A DNA stretch of 31,455 nt from DATLHO01 sp035539855 (GTDB taxonomy: Bacteria; Bacteroidota; Ignavibacteria; OLB7), in NCBI GenBank assembly GCA_035539855.1, contig DATLHO010000147.1:1-31455 (forward strand), given 5' to 3'. Every line of letters begins with the position of its first letter. Position 1 is the stretch's first letter. Positions 25,421 through 31,455 of this stretch are shown here, piece after piece. The position numbers and the translations under genes are program-made. The notes below the pieces were generated by a model. It did not search any database. It was not told where the DNA came from and saw nothing but the letters and a program-made list of their open reading frames with translations.

Positions 25421-26383
25421 ATGTCCATCATTACCATGTTCACCGTGGTCGCCGGACTCGGCGTCGCTCTCGTGCAGTCCTCGTTGCAGGATTCGGCGCC
25501 GGTGCGACCCGATCGACCCGATCGTCTCATCCGTCCCCTCGCAGCCCACCAGACTCCGCCCCTTGCCGCCCCGATGCCCGACGACGTCACCAAGGAGACG
25601 TGCGCCGCGTGCCATGAGGACCAGGTCGCGTCGTTCGATCGCAGCGAGCATCGACATGCCATGGCCGGCACCGGCGACGAGTGCAGCTCGTGTCATGGCG
25701 ACGCGACCGCGCACGTCGAGGCCGGCGGCGGCCAGGAGACGATGACCCACCCGCGCCGCGAGCTCTCGGCACAGCAGCAGAGCGATCTCTGCCTCGACTG
25801 TCACGAGAAGGCCGGAGAGCAGGCGCACACGCGCCTCGGAGAGCATACGCGCGCCGGCGTCTCGTGCATCGATTGCCACGAGACGCATCCGAGCGAGCAT
25901 ACCGCGCAGGTGGCGCATCGCAGCGGCAAGGGAGCCATGGTTCCGGCGACGAGTGACGCGTGCCTGCGCTGCCACTCGCAGGTCGCCGCCGAGTTCTCGA
26001 TGCCGTCGCGGCATCGCCTGCATGAGGGCGCGATGGACTGCTCGAGCTGCCACAACGTGCATGGCTCCACCAACGACCGACAGGTTCGCAACGAAGGCAA
26101 GGACCAGTGCCTTACGTGTCATCAGGACAAGCGGGGACCGTTCATGTTCGAGCACGAGGCCGGCGCACTCGATGGCTGCGTCTCCTGTCACGCTCCGCAT
26201 GGATCGGCCGGTCGGCACATGCTCAAGGAGCGCGATCCGCGCGCACTGTGCCTGAGCTGCCATTCCCGCGAGATGGGCAAGGGCGTCCCGCATGGACGCG
26301 CGAGCACAACGACGATGGGCGACTGCACGCGCTGCCATACGGCGGTGCACGGCTCGAACGTCGACCCGTTCCTGTTGCACTGA
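25421..26383 (+). CDS. Decaheme c-type cytochrome, DmsE/MtrA family (copy 2)
   Basis: A 320-residue paralogue of the 21782 cytochrome, ATG at 25421 with a GGAG about 12 bases upstream. Ten CxxCH sites begin at residues 61, 88, 124, 149, 181, 207, 230, 253, 277 and 302, nearly the same spacing as copy 1. The C-terminal GDCTRCHTAVHGSNVDPFLLH differs at few positions from copy 1. The first 50 residues diverge more and again open with MSII and an uncharged hydrophobic stretch (MFTVVAGLGVALVQ). The stop is 38 bases before the second barrel gene, and the pair forms its own operon behind a terminator. Expected role: heme wire across the outer membrane, in complex with that barrel. Confidence 0.93.
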   Translation: MSIITMFTVVAGLGVALVQSSLQDSAPVRPDRPDRLIRPLAAHQTPPLAAPMPDDVTKETCAACHEDQVASFDRSEHRHAMAGTGDECSSCHGDATAHVEAGGGQETMTHPRRELSAQQQSDLCLDCHEKAGEQAHTRLGEHTRAGVSCIDCHETHPSEHTAQVAHRSGKGAMVPATSDACLRCHSQVAAEFSMPSRHRLHEGAMDCSSCHNVHGSTNDRQVRNEGKDQCLTCHQDKRGPFMFEHEAGALDGCVSCHAPHGSAGRHMLKERDPRALCLSCHSREMGKGVPHGRASTTTMGDCTRCHTAVHGSNVDPFLLH

Positions 26384-26421
26384 CACCAACCTGCCACGCG
26401 CGAAGATCCAGGAGCACGCTC

Positions 26422-28815
26422 ATGAACGCTTCATCGATTCTCAGGACCGCGGCGCTCGCGGTTGCGCTGCCGGCGGCGGTGATGGCGCAGACCAATGCGC
26501 CCGTCGATGCCCCGCCACCGAACCAGGTCGGAGCCTATGAACTCTTCGGCACGCTGACCGCGGGCTACCGCGTCGTCAGCGTCAATGCCGGTGACCAGGA
26601 CGGCGAGTGGTTCAGCCGCAATGCCGAGAACCTCTTCCAGGAACAGTTCAACCTCACCGACTCCGGCTTCGCTCTCGGCAAGCAACTGCCGTTGAGCCTC
26701 GACCTGTTCGCGTCGCGACGCGAGGGAGAGGCCGGGTTCTTCGACCAGCTCTTCGTCAACGCGGAGGTCAATCCCACGGTGGCCGGCGGCTCGGTGCGTC
26801 TGCGCCGGTTCGGCACGTACGATCTCAAGCTGGGCTACAGCAACGTCGACTACTTCTACGACCGATACGATTCACTCTTCCACGACCTGCGTCGCTACGA
26901 GACCAATCGCAGCACGCTCAATGCCTCGCTCGACGTGTCTCTGCTGGGCTTTCTCGGCGTCGGAGTCAGCTACCGCGGCGTCGGCCACGGCGGCACGCAG
27001 CAGATGCCGCGTCCGATGTTCATCGAAGGAGCAGGAGGCCTCGCGAGCTACATGGCCGTCAGTCGTCTGTACTACCTCACGGAGCTGCCGCGCACTGACT
27101 GGAACAGTGACTTCTCCGGCTCGATCAATGCGGATCTGCATTTCGTCGACGTCACCGTCGGCGGCGGCGTGACGAGCTTCACCGAGGACTACGTCGTCTC
27201 CGACGCCGGCGGCGGCGAATCCTTCTCGCTCGCCTTCCGCGACACGACCAACACTGCCGGCGGATTCGCCAACGAATTCGGAATCGTCGGAGACCAGACG
27301 GCCCGCGAGCGACTGCTGTCGTACTCGCATACCGAGGCCCGCGAGCTTTCCGGTCCATACTTCTTCGGCCAGGCGGTCATCAAGCCGATCGGCCTGCTCC
27401 GGCTGACGGCGGACTTTCGCATGGACAACCTCGACGGCACCACAATCGTGGCAACGAACCAGGTCGCCGAGGCGCGCAAGACCAACGCTGCGCGCGCGTT
27501 TCAACTGTATCGCGGCGCGTACAGTGGAGACGTCACCAACACGCTCGAGAGGCTCCGAACCTCGTTCTCGGCGACCGTGATGCCGATCGATGCCCTGTCG
27601 ATCACTGCGGGCTGGCGCCTGCAGACCGACGAGCTCAGTTCGCACTCGACCTACCGGATGTACTTCGACTCCACGACGAGCCTGACGAGCGGCGAGTTCC
27701 GCTCGACGCGGGCGGCCAATGACAGCCTCCACGTGATGGAATGGGTGGCGACGAACAAACAGCCCTCGCAGACACTGTTCGGCAGCGTGATCTTCACGCC
27801 GATCCACGATCTGACCCTCAGCGCCGGCATCCGCTCGACGCTCCGCTCGCCCGAGGTGACGCGCAGCGAGGATGGCGAGTCCGACTCGGTGATCGCGACG
27901 AACATGTCGAAGGAGACGAGCGGACTCGGATTCGACTTCGGCGCGAGCCTGCGGCTGATGAGTGATCTGCGCCTGCGCGCGCGCTTCGAGATGATGAGCC
28001 GCGAGGCGACGTTCTCCGACGATCCGCTCGCCGGCGGACCCGCCGCCGGCACGGTCACCGATCTGGAGCCGCGCACCGCGCCGGAGGACCGCATGCGCGT
28101 CAACGTCTCGGCCGACTGGGACATCACCGAGCAGTTCAGCGCCGGCGTCCGCTTCGGCATGCAGGACGCAAAGGCCGATCTCAACGAGAGCATGTGGGTG
28201 CTCGATGGCACGCAGCCCGTTGAGCTCGTCGACGACAACACGGTGATCTCTGGACTGCTCAGTTATCGCGTCGACGACAACACGCTCGTGCGGCTTTCGG
28301 GCGAGACGCGCTCGAGCCACTTCAGCATCCCGGTGACGTGGACGCGCGGGCAGGAGCTGATCACGCCGATCTTCCCGGTCGATCCGTCGGGTCCGCCGAG
28401 CGGCACCAACGAGTTCGATTCCTCGACGGTCGTGATCGACCAGCAGACCGACGACCTGTACATCGACTTCGGCGTGCAGACGCGGCTCATCGACATGCTC
28501 TCGCTCGGCGCCGGCGTCTCGTACCTCGCCGTCACCGGCGAGCCGACGATCTCGCCGGAGGTCAAGAACGTCACGTCGACGCCGACACGGCAGGGCGACG
28601 TCACACGCGTCGGGGGACCGTTCAACCGAACGATCTTCACCGGCAACGTCGGCTTCGACATCACGCCGGAGTTCGGTATCGGCGTCAACCTGATGTACGC
28701 GATGCAGGACGAGGAGACGCTGATCGACGAGGGCATCAATGTCCCGCGTCGCTTCTACGGCTACGACGACTACAACGGCCTGTCGATGGCGTTCAACGTC
28801 ATCTACAACTTCTGA
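26422..28815 (+). CDS. MtrB/PioB-type outer-membrane barrel (copy 2)
   Basis: A 797-residue protein, the same length as copy 1. The ATG at 26422 has GGAG seven bases upstream; the frame is open further upstream within the cytochrome gene but has no signal peptide there. The signal is NASSILRTAALAVALPAAVMAQ. The protein ends VIYNF, a typical barrel terminus. By eye about half the residues match copy 1, with conserved blocks DQLFVNAEVNPTV, DRYDSLFHDLR, ELSGPYFFGQAVIKP, SDSVIATNMSKETSGLGF, TVTDLEPRTAPED and TPTRQGDVTR. The barrels are clearly more diverged than the cytochromes. This suggests the barrel or its outer loops differ in partner or substrate (inference). Confidence 0.85.
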   Translation: MNASSILRTAALAVALPAAVMAQTNAPVDAPPPNQVGAYELFGTLTAGYRVVSVNAGDQDGEWFSRNAENLFQEQFNLTDSGFALGKQLPLSLDLFASRREGEAGFFDQLFVNAEVNPTVAGGSVRLRRFGTYDLKLGYSNVDYFYDRYDSLFHDLRRYETNRSTLNASLDVSLLGFLGVGVSYRGVGHGGTQQMPRPMFIEGAGGLASYMAVSRLYYLTELPRTDWNSDFSGSINADLHFVDVTVGGGVTSFTEDYVVSDAGGGESFSLAFRDTTNTAGGFANEFGIVGDQTARERLLSYSHTEARELSGPYFFGQAVIKPIGLLRLTADFRMDNLDGTTIVATNQVAEARKTNAARAFQLYRGAYSGDVTNTLERLRTSFSATVMPIDALSITAGWRLQTDELSSHSTYRMYFDSTTSLTSGEFRSTRAANDSLHVMEWVATNKQPSQTLFGSVIFTPIHDLTLSAGIRSTLRSPEVTRSEDGESDSVIATNMSKETSGLGFDFGASLRLMSDLRLRARFEMMSREATFSDDPLAGGPAAGTVTDLEPRTAPEDRMRVNVSADWDITEQFSAGVRFGMQDAKADLNESMWVLDGTQPVELVDDNTVISGLLSYRVDDNTLVRLSGETRSSHFSIPVTWTRGQELITPIFPVDPSGPPSGTNEFDSSTVVIDQQTDDLYIDFGVQTRLIDMLSLGAGVSYLAVTGEPTISPEVKNVTSTPTRQGDVTRVGGPFNRTIFTGNVGFDITPEFGIGVNLMYAMQDEETLIDEGINVPRRFYGYDDYNGLSMAFNVIYNF

Positions 28816-28845
28816 TCGGCGGCATCGGCCGTCGCCTCGAAACGA

Positions 28846-28880
28846 CACGCCCCGTTCCGACTCGCAGGGAACGGGGCGTG
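28846..28880 (+). terminator. Terminator-like hairpin after second barrel gene
   Basis: A 13-bp stem CACGCCCCGTTCC (28846-28858) pairs with 28868-28880 around a 9-base loop. It lies 30 bases after the stop and 72 bases before uvrB. Only TTT occurs shortly after it. Confidence 0.75.
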
Positions 28881-28952
28881 CCGCTTTCGGACCCCAACGG
28901 TTGCGGTGCGTTCGTATCTTCGGGATCACTCCATTCAGGTGAGCGCGAAGCG

Positions 28953-30985
<2,033 letters not shown>

Positions 30986-30986
<1 letters not shown>

Positions 30987-31025
30987 GGGGCCTTTGGCCC
31001 CCTGGGGACTGGGCCGGAGGCCCAG
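30986..31025 (+). terminator. Two adjacent hairpins after uvrB
   Basis: GGGGGCC-TTT-GGCCCCC (30986-31002) begins on the last base of the stop codon. CTGGGCC-GGA-GGCCCAG (31009-31025) follows at once. No T-run is present. They lead directly into the tandem repeat and probably end the uvrB transcript. Confidence 0.55.
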
Positions 31026-31118
31026 GGACAGGCTGCGCCAGGGGACAGCTTCGCAGGGGACAGGCTGCGCCAGGGGACAGCTTTGCAGGGGACAGGCTGC
31101 GCCAGGGGACAGCTTCGC
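31024..31118 (+). repeat. Three tandem copies of a 32-bp unit
   Basis: Copies lie at 31024-31054 (one G shorter), 31055-31086 and 31087-31118 (one C/T difference among them). Each unit is itself a pair of related halves, AGGGGACAGGCTGCGCC and AGGGGACAGCTTCGC. It is non-coding, just downstream of uvrB. Confidence 0.9.
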
Positions 31119-31186
31119 ATGGGGCGGCTCGAACGGCGGAGGGGGTTCTTCAGCACACGTAGCCGGATTTTCAATGCGGAGTTTCG

Positions 31187-31455
31187 ATGCAGTCTGGAGA
31201 CAATTCCTCGCGATATAGGGCGGCCGGATGGCTCGTTTCTTTTGTGGCGCTCCTTGCGCTCCTGACTGCTTCCGGCGCTCGTGGGCAGCAGTTTGACGAG
31301 ACGCAGACGGGCCACACGTTCATCATTGCCTTTCCAGACACCGTCGGCAATCTCAGCGACCCGCGGCATCCGTCGGTGTTGTGCGACACGTTCGCGCTGT
31401 ACATCTACTCTGCCGTCGACAACGCCTGCACGATAACGGGCAACGGTGGCTATCG
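31187..31455 (+). CDS. Secreted protein, 5' part only (runs off window)
   Basis: An open frame from ATG 31187 to the window end (89 codons), with GGAG five bases upstream. The N-terminus is a signal peptide: MQSGDNSSRYRAAGW, a hydrophobic VSFVALLALLTA stretch, and cleavage near ARGQ. The mature start (FDETQTGHTFIIAFPDTVG, then FALYIYSAVDNACTITG) loosely resembles the N-terminal domain of IgGFc-binding-like surface proteins, which in T9SS bacteria are often large and carry a sorting tail. The family call is tentative because only about 55 mature residues are visible. Confidence 0.7.
   Translation, partial: MQSGDNSSRYRAAGWLVSFVALLALLTASGARGQQFDETQTGHTFIIAFPDTVGNLSDPRHPSVLCDTFALYIYSAVDNACTITGNGGY

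Noticed and set aside
31024..31118. CRISPR array after uvrB
   Set aside because: The units are contiguous tandem copies with no unique spacers, and no cas gene is nearby.

Overview
The window is GC-rich (about two-thirds G+C by eye) and densely coded. It looks like chromosome of a Bacteroidota/Chlorobiota-type (FCB group) bacterium. The evidence is three secreted proteins ending in type IX secretion (T9SS) C-terminal sorting domains, a GWxTD-type lineage protein, OmpA and SusD-less outer-membrane proteins, and a candidate TAnnTTTG promoter box. High G+C with T9SS tails and decaheme cytochromes would fit a Kapabacteria-like member of the Chlorobiota lineage, but that placement is inference. 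No phage, insertion-sequence transposase, CRISPR, tRNA or rRNA gene was recognised.

Layout. 1-2063: a lipoprotein and a convergent two-domain OmpA protein. 2179-7385: a translationally coupled pair encoding a 1258-residue protein of 21 propeller-like repeats and an Asp-box (BNR) protein, both with T9SS tails. 7386-8480: a DUF1801 gene flanked by two copies of a short structured RNA-like motif, each ending in a strong hairpin. 8481-11218 (minus strand): mlaF and mlaE lipid-transport subunits, then a lytic transglycosylase. 11442-13726: an outer-membrane barrel-like protein and a GWxTD-domain protein. 13887-17693: a fused 2-oxoglutarate dehydrogenase/decarboxylase (KGD type, E2-like plus E1). 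17738-17871: a palindromic MITE/REP-like element and a G10 tract. 17935-20238: a T9SS-type subtilase. 20359-21369 (minus strand): a Kelch lipoprotein.

The most interesting part is 21782-28815. It holds two tandem modules, each a ten-heme c-type cytochrome of the DmsE/MtrA family followed by a 797-residue outer-membrane barrel of the MtrB/PioB family. A strong terminator separates the modules. This is the expected core of a porin-cytochrome conduit that moves electrons across the outer membrane, present here as two diverged paralogous copies. No outer-surface cytochrome, quinol oxidase or dmsAB-like reductase gene is in the window. The 412-bp region upstream of the first module holds two matching 14-bp dyads of Crp/Fnr-like geometry and a long foldable leader.

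28953-30986 is uvrB, followed by two hairpins and a 32-bp tandem repeat. The right edge cuts a gene for another secreted protein (31187 onward). Most genes look like monocistronic units or pairs separated by strong GC-rich hairpins, several with GCAA or TTCG tetraloops and few or no trailing T residues.
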